DNA from: Alphaproteobacteria bacterium UBA2903
GTDB lineage: Bacteria; Pseudomonadota; Alphaproteobacteria; CAAGCB01; CAG-977
Direction of reading: 5' to 3'
Assembly (NCBI GenBank): GCA_002349565.1
Contig: DEDN01000012.1
Span: 455-16,450 of the forward strand
Length of the DNA: 15,996 nt
Position numbers and translations under genes: made by a program. The notes under the pieces were generated by a model that did no database searches, was not told where the DNA came from, and saw only the letters and a program-made list of their open reading frames with translations. Below are positions 5,847-12,257 of this stretch, one piece after another; positions within the stretch are counted from its first letter, which is position 1, and the number at the start of each line of letters is the position of its first letter.

Positions 5847-6112
5847 GACCGCCTTTACAGGCGGTCGGGGAATTGAGAAACCATTAGCAAACGAATGATC
5901 GTTATAACCTTTAACCCGAATCAAAGGGTCGGGTCTGAACATACGTTACAACTTCCCCGACCCTTCGGAAACGGGGATTAGATTCCGTTTTAAAGTTAAA
6001 ACGGATTAAGGGCGTTCTGAATCAAACGCCTGTTTGCTAAAAAGGCTTCTCACGGCCCGCGCCTGTTTTTTCTCAAGCACTAGACCCGCAACGGTTTCCC
6101 GCCGCGGACCTA
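5847..6112 (-). ncRNA. Candidate large structured RNA / 5' leader of the acyltransferase gene
   Basis: The 313 nt between abiEii and the acyltransferase hold no gene but are dense in complementary segments. On the minus strand, 5' to 3': a 14-bp hairpin, 6112-6099 with 6094-6081, capped by GAAA. Then a long-range interrupted helix of four blocks: ACAGGCG (6066-6060) with 5863-5857, CGGG (6059-6056) with 5869-5866, GAGAAGCC (6051-6044) with 5882-5875, and TTAGCAAAC (6040-6032) with 5892-5884. It encloses hairpins at 6030-6011, 6005-5984 and 5976-5955, plus GTTGTAAC/GTTATAAC (5952-5945 and 5908-5901) around 5935-5913. Bases 5987-5955 can form an H-type pseudoknot. A last hairpin (5866-5847) abuts the ribosome binding site. 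Several pairs are G-U on the minus strand and would be A-C on the plus strand, so the minus strand is favoured. I recognise no known class. Confidence 0.55.
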
Positions 6113-6118
6113 ACCCGA

Positions 6119-6147
6119 AAGATACAGGCAGAGGGATAAAAAATCAA
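6119..6147 (-). promoter_or_regulatory. Candidate promoter of the structured RNA / acyltransferase transcript
   Basis: On the minus strand TTGATT (6147-6142) and TATCTT (6124-6119) are 17 bp apart. The -35 box overlaps the abiEii stop codon (6144-6146). The predicted start site, about 6112, coincides with the 5' base of the 14-bp GAAA hairpin. Both boxes match consensus at four of six positions, so this is plausible but unproven. Confidence 0.4.
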
Positions 6148-7010
6148 GCGGGATTAAATAATTTGACAGCTTCCGAAAAGAACGGTCTGCTCCATAAATC
6201 CAATTCGCTTTTATCCGCGATAAAGGGGGTTACATCGTGTTTCAGCGCGTCAATGTCGACGGAATTAACCGCTTCCGTCAGTAAAATCATCAGTTTTTCA
6301 TGCGTTAAAGGGCTGTTTTCCGCATAATCGCCCGACTGCCGCATACGCTGTTCCAAATGGGACAAGTTTACCGTCGGATGATTTCCCGCATACCAAACCA
6401 TATCATACCAATCACGTCCTTTGCTGCGGTTGCGCCATTTGCGGCACAATACGGCATGAAGCTTGCCCGCCGCCAAATCGGGCAATGTATAAACGCGAAT
6501 GGCATGCGGTATCGGTCGAAACAGCGTTTTGACCTCCGTTTCAAAACCTGTCGGAGGATTGGTGTCAACCTCCAGCTTGATTTTCAATTCTTTTTTGGAA
6601 TGGATTTTATTGGATAATGCTTTCGGAACGCCGATTGAAATCAGTTGCGCTTTGGTGTTCATTTTTAAAAACGCCGAATCGATCGGAATGTCAAACGATT
6701 TTTCCTTGGCGGAAAAAGCTGCTGAAAAACCCATAGACTTCAACTCGTCTTTCAAACATTCCGCATAATCGGAAATTGAAAAGCTTTCATCGGGTTTCAG
6801 CAACGAAAAATCCAAATCCTCCGATCCGCGGTTCAATCCGTACATAATCCGCAACGCCGTTCCGCCATAGAATGCGGCTTTGTCGAAAAATTTTCCGCGC
6901 GCTAATCCTTGCAAAGCGATTTCCTGCATTACCTCGCGCAAAGCGTTAATCCAATCGCTTTCAGTTTGGCATTTATAGCGTTGAATCATTTGACGGATTA
7001 CATCATTCAT
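6144..7010 (-). CDS. abiEii: AbiEii-type nucleotidyltransferase toxin
   Basis: A 288-residue member of the AbiEii/AbiGii family, the toxin of type IV toxin-antitoxin abortive-infection systems. These are DNA polymerase beta-fold nucleotidyltransferases; related enzymes block translation by adding nucleotides to tRNA acceptor ends. The signature GGTALRIMYGLNRGSEDLDFSLL is at residues 49-71, with metal-binding D65 and D67. A third acidic strand is near 145-150 (KLEVDT). The helical motif LAAGKLHAVLCRK (179-191) leads to KGRDWYDMVWY (197-207). All core motifs are intact, so it is probably active. The start at 7010 overlaps the abiEi stop as ATGA; the reading frame open upstream of it to 7109 lies inside abiEi. 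Confidence 0.92.
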   Translation of the reverse strand: MNDVIRQMIQRYKCQTESDWINALREVMQEIALQGLARGKFFDKAAFYGGTALRIMYGLNRGSEDLDFSLLKPDESFSISDYAECLKDELKSMGFSAAFSAKEKSFDIPIDSAFLKMNTKAQLISIGVPKALSNKIHSKKELKIKLEVDTNPPTGFETEVKTLFRPIPHAIRVYTLPDLAAGKLHAVLCRKWRNRSKGRDWYDMVWYAGNHPTVNLSHLEQRMRQSGDYAENSPLTHEKLMILLTEAVNSVDIDALKHDVTPFIADKSELDLWSRPFFSEAVKLFNPA

Positions 7011-7624
7011 TTCCCCATTCTCCGCATAAAAGAAACTAACTTTTTCATTTTGCCGCGCGCACATTCTTCCAACGCCGCCAACACCTTTTTGTTTGGCTTG
7101 CTCGTCCATTCCAGCCGCAAATCGTCAAACAAATACGTCTCAATATCAGCGCCGTCAAAGCGAGCATCATTCAACGCTTTGTCATACAGGGCTTTTTCAG
7201 GATTGGCGATTAAAAAACTGCCTTGTTCCGAATCGATTTGCCGGATGCCTATGGAAAAATCGTTTGCAACGCGGCGAAAATACAAAAAATCACCGATAGG
7301 AGTTTTATACAATTTCGATCTTTTTAACGAAACGGATGTCACTGTTTTAACCGTTTCCGGAATCATTCCGTAATATGACAGGGCAGAATCCGAACTGACA
7401 TAACCGGGTCCGTCCAGCAAATTGGCAATTATCATTTGATTGACCGGAGACTGCCTGTATTCGGATGATAAAATATACAGCCCTTTTTTCAAACGCACGA
7501 TTTCACCGTTATCAACCATACGCTTGATTTTCATCGGGATATTGGCATACCCTTTCAACGCCGCGGAAAGCTGCGTATAATCAAAGATTCCGTTTGGCGA
7601 AACAGTTTGCGGCAGAATTTTCAT
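7007..7624 (-). CDS. abiEi: AbiEi-type antitoxin / transcriptional repressor
   Basis: A 205-residue antitoxin partner of AbiEii. The N-terminal ~60 residues are a winged helix-turn-helix (FDYTQLSAALKGY..., then the wing GEIVRLKKGLYIL at 40-52). The C-terminal antitoxin domain begins near YVSSDSALSYYGMIPE and contains IANPEKALYDKAL (137-149), typical of the family. AbiEi proteins bind inverted repeats in their own promoter and autoregulate. Here a perfect inverted repeat lies 15 nt upstream of the start. The ATG at 7624 is preferred to the GTG at 7633, because the AGG-containing binding site is too close to the GTG. The basic C-terminus (MKKLVSFMRRMGK) overlaps the toxin start by 4 nt, coupling antitoxin and toxin translation. 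Confidence 0.9.
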   Translation of the reverse strand: MKILPQTVSPNGIFDYTQLSAALKGYANIPMKIKRMVDNGEIVRLKKGLYILSSEYRQSPVNQMIIANLLDGPGYVSSDSALSYYGMIPETVKTVTSVSLKRSKLYKTPIGDFLYFRRVANDFSIGIRQIDSEQGSFLIANPEKALYDKALNDARFDGADIETYLFDDLRLEWTSKPNKKVLAALEECARGKMKKLVSFMRRMGK

Positions 7625-7638
7625 TGTGTACACCTAAC

Positions 7639-7653
7639 TATCGTAAAACGATA
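7639..7653 (-). promoter_or_regulatory. Inverted-repeat operator of the abiE operon
   Basis: TATCGT (7639-7644) and ACGATA (7648-7653) are perfect inverted repeats around AAA. They lie between the proposed -10 box and the abiEi start and cover the expected transcription start. A second small palindrome, GTGTACAC, is at 7626-7633. Binding by AbiEi is inferred from the known autoregulation of the family. Confidence 0.6.
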
Positions 7654-7655
7654 TT

Positions 7656-7684
7656 ATCTTACACACAATTTAGCCCGCCGTCAA
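7656..7684 (-). promoter_or_regulatory. Promoter of the abiE operon
   Basis: On the minus strand TTGACG (7684-7679) and TAAGAT (7661-7656) are 17 bp apart. The promoter lies within the last codons and stop of the upstream methyltransferase gene, so abiE can be transcribed independently of it. Confidence 0.5.
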
Positions 7685-8288
7685 TTTTCATCGCCACCGC
7701 GTCGACAAAGGCGCAATCGCCGAAGTAGTCTTCGCGCGTTTCGGTGATGTGAACATCGGGAAAAGCCGATAAAACGTCGCGCATATATTCGGAGGAAAAG
7801 AAGTGCCTGACGTATCCGAAGCGGTACATGTCTTTGCCGACTTGTTCGCCTTTGCCGTACAACGGGTCTTCGGTCGATTTGCACCGCACGAACAGCACAC
7901 CGTCCGCCGTCAAAGCGTCATACAGCTTGCCGATGATTTTGCGCGTCGTGCAATCGTCAAAGTAATGCAAAGACAGACACGCGAACACGGCATCGTACTT
8001 TTCCCTGCCCAAATCCGCCGAAACAATGTCCGCACACAGAGTCTTTATCCGCTCGCGGCGCAAGCGTTCCACCGATTCAAGCGCGGTGTCAGAAATATCC
8101 AAAGCGGTTGTGTGCATCCCGTTTTCGGCAAACAGCAGACTGTTTTCCCCCTTGCCGCACCCGACATCCAAAACCGTGTGCAAGTCCTTGATTTTCATAA
8201 TTTTAAGGGCTTTTTCGGCAAACAAAGACGGCTTCGGCACGTCTTTCCACTTTGCCCAATTTTTGTTCCAAAACGCTTGATTTTCCAT
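7659..8288 (-). CDS. Class I SAM-dependent methyltransferase, substrate unknown
   Basis: A 209-residue small-molecule-type methyltransferase. Motif I, VLDVGCGKGENSLL, lies at 39-52; the acidic TALDIS of motif II follows at 60-65. A post-motif region (YDAVFACLSLHYFDD) and a VLFVRCKS strand complete the Rossmann fold. It opens with an FWNKNWAKW segment, as in TehB-like and other methyltransferase-11/25 family members. The length matches those single-domain enzymes. The substrate cannot be told from sequence. The ATG at 8288 has an AGGGG site about 7 nt upstream. It is divergent from the thioesterase gene across 81 bp. The abiE operon follows on the same strand, but that operon has its own promoter. 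Confidence 0.85.
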   Translation of the reverse strand: MENQAFWNKNWAKWKDVPKPSLFAEKALKIMKIKDLHTVLDVGCGKGENSLLFAENGMHTTALDISDTALESVERLRRERIKTLCADIVSADLGREKYDAVFACLSLHYFDDCTTRKIIGKLYDALTADGVLFVRCKSTEDPLYGKGEQVGKDMYRFGYVRHFFSSEYMRDVLSAFPDVHITETREDYFGDCAFVDAVAMKIDGGLNCV

Positions 8289-8369
8289 TTATCGCCCCTT
8301 TTGTTTTGTCTTTTAAGCTTGATTAAAACAGCTTTTTGCCCTTTAAATAAAGAAAAAAGGAGTTGTTCC

Positions 8370-9095
8370 ATGGAAAAATGCACCCTTTCCCGCACGGTTA
8401 AAATTCACGAATGTGACGCAAACGGCGTTTTGCGGTTCGATTTGATTTTCGATTTGTTCCAAGATTTGGCGGATACGCACGCCGCGGCAATGGGATTGGG
8501 GTACGAGTACGGCATCAGCCGCGGAATCGGCTGGGTCGGCGCGAATTATGCCGTCAAAGTCGAACGCATGCCCGCCTTGAACGAAAGCTTTACGCTGGCG
8601 ACATGGCCGTCGGATAAAACGCTGATTACGGGGATTCGCGAATTTTCGGCGATTGACGAACAGGGCAAGCCGCTGTTTTACGCGTCGTCGCAATGGGCGC
8701 TGATAAACCTTGCCACCAAACGCCCCGTTAAAATCGAAGGCAACGTTCCCGCTTACGACGTTTTGCCCGAACGCATGGTTGAAACGGCGTTTGCCAACCC
8801 CGCCCTGCCCGAACGGACGGATTTTTCGGCGGCGTTCCCCGTGCGGTGGAGCGAAATCGATTTGAACAAGCACGTCAACAACACGAACTATCCCCTGTGG
8901 GCAAGCGAAGCCGTGCCGCGCGATTTCCGCGCCGCGCACACAATAGCCGAAGCTGACATCGCTTTTAAAAAGCCCGCCGTTTTCACCGACGACATAGTTG
9001 TCGAAACGGAAATCAGCGGGCTTGAAACCAAGCACGTCATCAAGCGCGCGTCGGACGGAACGGTGTTCGCCCGCGTGCGCTTTTTATGGATTTAG
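8370..9095 (+). CDS. Acyl-ACP thioesterase (double hotdog)
   Basis: A 241-residue thioesterase of the acyl-ACP thioesterase family, which hydrolyses acyl-ACP to release free fatty acids in the cytoplasm. Two hotdog domains are visible. The N-terminal one begins RTVKIHECDANGVLRFDLIFDLFQDLA and contains the TWP strand (78-80). The C-terminal one holds the catalytic signature DLNKHVNNTNYPLW (164-177), with N166 and H168 in the DxNxHVNN pattern. Length is normal for bacterial members. AAGGAG (8358-8363) precedes the ATG, ruling out the long upstream extension of the frame. A weak promoter candidate is TTGATT (8319-8324) with TTTAAA (8342-8347). The stop overlaps that of the convergent apt gene by 4 nt. 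Its role could be membrane lipid remodelling or fatty acid supply. Confidence 0.9.
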   Translation: MEKCTLSRTVKIHECDANGVLRFDLIFDLFQDLADTHAAAMGLGYEYGISRGIGWVGANYAVKVERMPALNESFTLATWPSDKTLITGIREFSAIDEQGKPLFYASSQWALINLATKRPVKIEGNVPAYDVLPERMVETAFANPALPERTDFSAAFPVRWSEIDLNKHVNNTNYPLWASEAVPRDFRAAHTIAEADIAFKKPAVFTDDIVVETEISGLETKHVIKRASDGTVFARVRFLWI

Positions 9096-9625
9096 TGCGG
9101 ATACCACAGCATCGATTCGACGGGAACGTTGATTTTTTCGCGTCCGTGCAAATCGCCGATTTCCAAAGCCGCCGCCGCGCCGACAACGTTTCCGCCGACC
9201 TGCTGCAGCAAGGACACACCCGCCGCCAAAGTCCCGCCCGTCGCCAGCACATCGTCCACCACGACCAGCCGTTCCGACGGGGCGAAGTCTTCGACGCGGC
9301 ATTCCATTTCGTCCGTGCCGTATTCCAAAGCATACGAATAGCGCACGACCGTCCCCGGCAGCTTTGACGCTTTGCGCAACAGGGACAAGCCGATACCCAG
9401 ATTCGCGGCGACGGGCGCGGCGAAAATAAAGCCTTTTGAATCAATCGCGAACAGGCGGTCGGGGGAAAATTTTTTAATCAGCGCCGTCATTTTTTGAACG
9501 GTCAGCGCGAAAATTTCGGGGTCTTTGAACAATCCCGTGATGTCGTAAAAGTTCACGCCTTTTTGGGGAAAATCGGGAAAAGTCGGAACACAATCGTGCA
9601 AATCGAATTTTTCAGTCACCAACAT
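9092..9625 (-). CDS. apt: Adenine phosphoribosyltransferase
   Basis: A 177-residue purine-salvage enzyme that makes AMP from adenine and PRPP. It contains the N-terminal FPDFPQKGVNFYDITGLF segment specific to Apt, the hood/substrate region FAIDSKGFIFAAPVA (59-73), and the PRPP-binding VVVDDVLATGGT (121-132). The length is that of typical bacterial Apt. The start overlaps the pheA stop as TAATG (9627-9623), with GGAG just upstream, so it is translationally coupled as the last gene of tyrA-pheA-apt. No terminator is visible between it and the convergent thioesterase. Confidence 0.96.
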   Translation of the reverse strand: MLVTEKFDLHDCVPTFPDFPQKGVNFYDITGLFKDPEIFALTVQKMTALIKKFSPDRLFAIDSKGFIFAAPVAANLGIGLSLLRKASKLPGTVVRYSYALEYGTDEMECRVEDFAPSERLVVVDDVLATGGTLAAGVSLLQQVGGNVVGAAAALEIGDLHGREKINVPVESMLWYPH

Positions 9626-10575
9626 TACTCCACAGGTAAAAATCCCGCCGTTTCCGACCGCGCGTCGGACGCTTCGTACGTGCCGAGGCTCTGCACGCCA
9701 AGCGTTACGGCTTTCAGTTCTTCCATTGTTTTCCGCCCGTTTTCGTCGAACTGATTCATCGCGACATCGACATAGAACACGGGTTCGGAATGATGAATCC
9801 CCGTCATATAGGTTTCAAGCTTGGTCATATTGACATTGTGCTTTTGAAACACTTTCAGCGCTTCGACCAGCGCGCCCGCTTGGTGCTTTGTGCGGAAAAA
9901 CAAGCTGGTTATCAGGGATTTTTTATGCAGTTCTTCGGGCTTCAGCGGCGTTTTTTTCAAGAACAGAAAACGCGTCGTGTTGCCGCTTTGGTCTTCGACG
10001 TTTTCCATCAAAGCCGTCATTTTGTAGCGCGTCAAAGCCCCCGCGGGCGCCAGCACGGCAACGTTCGGCGTCATTTCCTGCGCCAAATCGCGCGCCGCCC
10101 CCGCCGTATCCCACGCGTCGCGCAAACGGGCGTTCGGCAAAACGCGCTGTAAAAACTTCTGACACTGAGCCAGTCCTTGCGGATGCGACCGCACTTCGGC
10201 AATGCGGGAAACGGCGGCTTTCAGTTCGTCCGCCGTCGGAGCGGAACGCTTCCACGCCAACAGCTCGTCGTCTGACAAGTTTTGCGGCGGCAGTCCGCGC
10301 ACGAACTTGGTCGGCACCATCAGGCAGTAATGCACGGGCAGAAAAGCCTCGCCCGTAATGAACAGCGACGATTCGGGCAAAATGCCGTACACTTCGGTCA
10401 CGCGCCCCGCCGTCGAGTTTTCAACGGGTATCACGGCAACGTCCGCTTCGCCGTTGACGACGGACTGCATCGCGTCGCCGAAAGTCAAACAGCTGCGGTG
10501 CACCGCGTCGGGAAAGCACCGTTCGCACACCATTGAAGAAAAACAACCGATGACGCCTTGGTAAGTTACTTTCAT
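9625..10575 (-). CDS. pheA: Prephenate dehydratase with ACT domain
   Basis: A 316-residue enzyme converting prephenate to phenylpyruvate for phenylalanine synthesis. Catalytic-domain marks are IPVENSTAGRV (49-59), DTAGAARDLAQ (156-166) and the essential TRF (201-203). The C-terminal ACT domain starts near residue 221 (LITSLFFRTKHQAGALVEAL) and contains MTKLETYMTG in place of the ESRP motif, as in alphaproteobacterial PheA; feedback control by phenylalanine is expected. There is no chorismate mutase domain. A ~30-residue insert rich in charged residues (about 92-125) makes it longer than the usual ~285. The start at 10575 forms ATGA with the tyrA stop and has AAGGA upstream; the frame open further upstream lies within tyrA and is not coding. 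Confidence 0.95.
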   Translation of the reverse strand: MKVTYQGVIGCFSSMVCERCFPDAVHRSCLTFGDAMQSVVNGEADVAVIPVENSTAGRVTEVYGILPESSLFITGEAFLPVHYCLMVPTKFVRGLPPQNLSDDELLAWKRSAPTADELKAAVSRIAEVRSHPQGLAQCQKFLQRVLPNARLRDAWDTAGAARDLAQEMTPNVAVLAPAGALTRYKMTALMENVEDQSGNTTRFLFLKKTPLKPEELHKKSLITSLFFRTKHQAGALVEALKVFQKHNVNMTKLETYMTGIHHSEPVFYVDVAMNQFDENGRKTMEELKAVTLGVQSLGTYEASDARSETAGFLPVE

Positions 10576-11483
10576 TTCAATCCTTTCAACAGCAATTTTT
10601 CGTTTTCGGGCTGATCCTGCTTTGCGTCCACAATGCTCTGGCGGATCGCGCGCGTGCGGGAAAACCAGTCCTGCAAAGTCTGCCCGTCGCGGTGTCTGAT
10701 GGCGCGCTGCAGAACGGTCAAATCCTCGGTGAACCGCTGCAAACCGTCCAGCACCGCGTCGGCGTTGTTCAAAAAGATGTCGCGCCACATCACGGGCGAA
10801 GACCCCGCTATGCGCGTAAAGTCGCGAAAACCGCCCGCCGCGTATTTCAACACGTCGTGCTGTTCGCTTTCCTCCAAATCCGCCGCCGTTCCGACAATCG
10901 TGTACGCTATCAAATGCGGCAGATGCGACATCAAAGCCATGACTTTGTCGTGGCGTTCGGGGGACATTTCTTCGACTTTCATCCCTGCGGCCTCCCAGAC
11001 CGCGCGCACGGTGTCAAGCGCGGCTTTGTCCGTTTTTTCCGTCGGCGTCAGAATACACCAGCGTCCTTTGAACAATTCGGCAAAGCCGTTTTCGGGTCCC
11101 GATTTTTCGGTTCCCGCAACGGGATGAGCGGGAACAAAGCGCACGCAATCGGGAACGTTTAACGCCGCTATCGCCGATTTGACCGACCCGACATCGGTTA
11201 AAATCGCGCCTTTTTTCATCGCGGGCGCGCAATCGTTCACAATATCGCCGATAACCCCGACGGGCGTGCAAACAAACACGATGTCCGCATCCCTGACGGC
11301 GGCTTTGACATCCGTAAAGGCGGTGTCAACCACGCCCAGCTCAAGCGCGGTGTCCAGCGTTTTTTGCGAACGTCCCGCGCCGACGACCGTTTCCGCCAGC
11401 CCGTCGCGCTTTAAAACCCGCGCCAAAGACGATCCGATCAGCCCGACCCCGACAACCGCCGCCGTATGAAAAAGATATGACAT
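10572..11483 (-). CDS. tyrA: Prephenate/arogenate dehydrogenase
   Basis: A 303-residue NAD(P)-dependent dehydrogenase for tyrosine synthesis, oxidising prephenate or arogenate. The N-terminal Rossmann motif is VGVGLIGSSLARVLKR (GxGxxG at 12-17). The catalytic HPVAGTEKSGPENG segment and the helical dimerisation domain (MSHLPHLIAYTIVG, YAAGGFRDFTRIAGSSPVMWRDI) are complete. There is no fused mutase or ACT domain. Which of prephenate or arogenate it prefers cannot be read from sequence. AGGAG lies 6 nt before the ATG, and a good promoter is at 11508-11535. It is first in an operon with pheA and apt, joined by a 4-nt overlap. Confidence 0.95.
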   Translation of the reverse strand: MSYLFHTAAVVGVGLIGSSLARVLKRDGLAETVVGAGRSQKTLDTALELGVVDTAFTDVKAAVRDADIVFVCTPVGVIGDIVNDCAPAMKKGAILTDVGSVKSAIAALNVPDCVRFVPAHPVAGTEKSGPENGFAELFKGRWCILTPTEKTDKAALDTVRAVWEAAGMKVEEMSPERHDKVMALMSHLPHLIAYTIVGTAADLEESEQHDVLKYAAGGFRDFTRIAGSSPVMWRDIFLNNADAVLDGLQRFTEDLTVLQRAIRHRDGQTLQDWFSRTRAIRQSIVDAKQDQPENEKLLLKGLK

Positions 11484-11507
11484 CTCGACTCCTGCGTTTT
11501 TTCAGGT

Positions 11508-11535
11508 ATTATAGAGGGAAATATTCTTTTGTGAA
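11508..11535 (-). promoter_or_regulatory. Promoter of the tyrA-pheA-apt operon
   Basis: On the minus strand TTCACA (11535-11530) and a consensus TATAAT (11513-11508) are 16 bp apart. The start site would be near 11501, giving a leader of under 20 nt before tyrA. The overlapping TATTAT (11507-11512) on the plus strand may be the -10 box of the divergent peptidase gene, so the two promoters would interfere. The leader is too short for an attenuator. Confidence 0.65.
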
Positions 11536-11546
11536 AAGGCAAAAAT

Positions 11547-12257
11547 ATGGGCATCCTCTTGTTTTTCGGCATCGGCTTTGTTTTATTCTTTCCCCTGCCG
11601 CTGTTTGTGCGCCGTTTCGGCAAGTTTATGCCCGCCGACGCGGGAACGGCTTTGGTGCGCAGTTTTCACATTCCGCGCTTTGCCAAAGCATCGGACGCCG
11701 CCCGCAAAGCACTGCGCCGCCGTTTGTGGTTCAGACTGCTGCGCGCGTGTTTCAAGTGGGGCTTCATCGGCGGAATTTTGCTTTGCGGTCTGCTTTATTT
11801 CGGATATTCGCCGTTTTTGTTTGTTTTCTTTATGCTGTCCGCGCTGATGGCGGGCGTGGACGAACGTCTGCACCTGTTGCCCGACGTGTTGACCGTTCCC
11901 ATGCTGATTTTGGGATTTTTCACGGCGACCATAGGCTTGTCGGGATTAAGCCCGCTTGAATCCGCCGTCGGCGCGCTGTTCGGCTATCTGATGCCCATGA
12001 TTGCAAGCGCGTTGATGACTCCGTTCCGTCCGCAAAGCTTGGGCGGCGGCGACGTAAAGATGCTGTCCGCGACGGGCGCGTGGATAGGCGCGGCGGGTTT
12101 GGCGGCATCGATTCTGGCATCGTTTTTCTTTTTCACCGTCATCGTTTTAAGCCACAAAACCAAAGAAGGCCCTTACGGTCTGTCGCTGTTTTTGGGCGTC
12201 ATCGTGGTTTTGGTGCTGCAAGCCCTGCCCGCGTTTCACGGATTATTCGTCTTTTAA
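11547..12257 (+). CDS. Prepilin peptidase, A24 family
   Basis: A 236-residue polytopic aspartyl peptidase of the type IV prepilin peptidase family, which cleaves leader peptides of pilins or pseudopilins at the inner membrane. The two catalytic aspartates are D105 in GVDERLHLLPD and D169 in the family GxGD motif (GGGDVKML, 167-173). A GPYGLSLFLG loop (208-217) matches the conserved GPY/F region. About six membrane helices are visible. The N-terminal ~65 residues keep a first helix and a basic loop but lack the CxxC pairs of the bifunctional peptidase/methylase, so N-methylation is doubtful. AAGG precedes the ATG. No pilin or secretion gene is adjacent. Its stop overlaps the convergent gene by 15 nt. 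Confidence 0.9.
   Translation: MGILLFFGIGFVLFFPLPLFVRRFGKFMPADAGTALVRSFHIPRFAKASDAARKALRRRLWFRLLRACFKWGFIGGILLCGLLYFGYSPFLFVFFMLSALMAGVDERLHLLPDVLTVPMLILGFFTATIGLSGLSPLESAVGALFGYLMPMIASALMTPFRPQSLGGGDVKMLSATGAWIGAAGLAASILASFFFFTVIVLSHKTKEGPYGLSLFLGVIVVLVLQALPAFHGLFVF

Noticed and set aside
5884..5908. GCAAACGA at 5887-5894, like the start of a tmRNA tag
   Set aside because: The in-frame reading reaches TGA after three codons. The bases belong to a long-range helix, and no tRNA-like acceptor arm, T-loop or CCA end is nearby on either strand.
5908..5934. Second pseudoknot, CCTTT/AAAGG with ACCCG/CGGGT
   Set aside because: Loop lengths are awkward, and a nested alternative using GTTGTAAC/GTTATAAC with GACCCG/CGGGTT explains the segment better.
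6060..6071. Plus-strand terminator formed by the CGCCTGT arm and the following T-run
   Set aside because: The pairing partner is about 200 nt upstream, so no local hairpin precedes the T-run; intrinsic terminators need one.
6060..6130. Resemblance to a group I intron 3' core on the plus strand (ACTAGAC, then AAGATACAGGC)
   Set aside because: A complete P3-P4-P6-P7 arrangement cannot be built, the implied P7 5' strand is used by the long-range helix, and G-U evidence favours the minus strand. On that strand AAGATA is the complement of a -10 box.
5830..6143. Retron or other reverse-transcriptase-linked RNA
   Set aside because: No reverse transcriptase or associated effector gene is present in the window.
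7803..8369. In-frame extension of the thioesterase frame upstream of 8370
   Set aside because: It is antisense to the methyltransferase gene, and a strong AAGGAG site lies just before 8370.
10576..10788. Upstream extension of pheA
   Set aside because: It lies inside tyrA in another frame with low-complexity Arg-rich sequence; the ATGA start at 10575 has a good ribosome binding site and begins the dehydratase domain.
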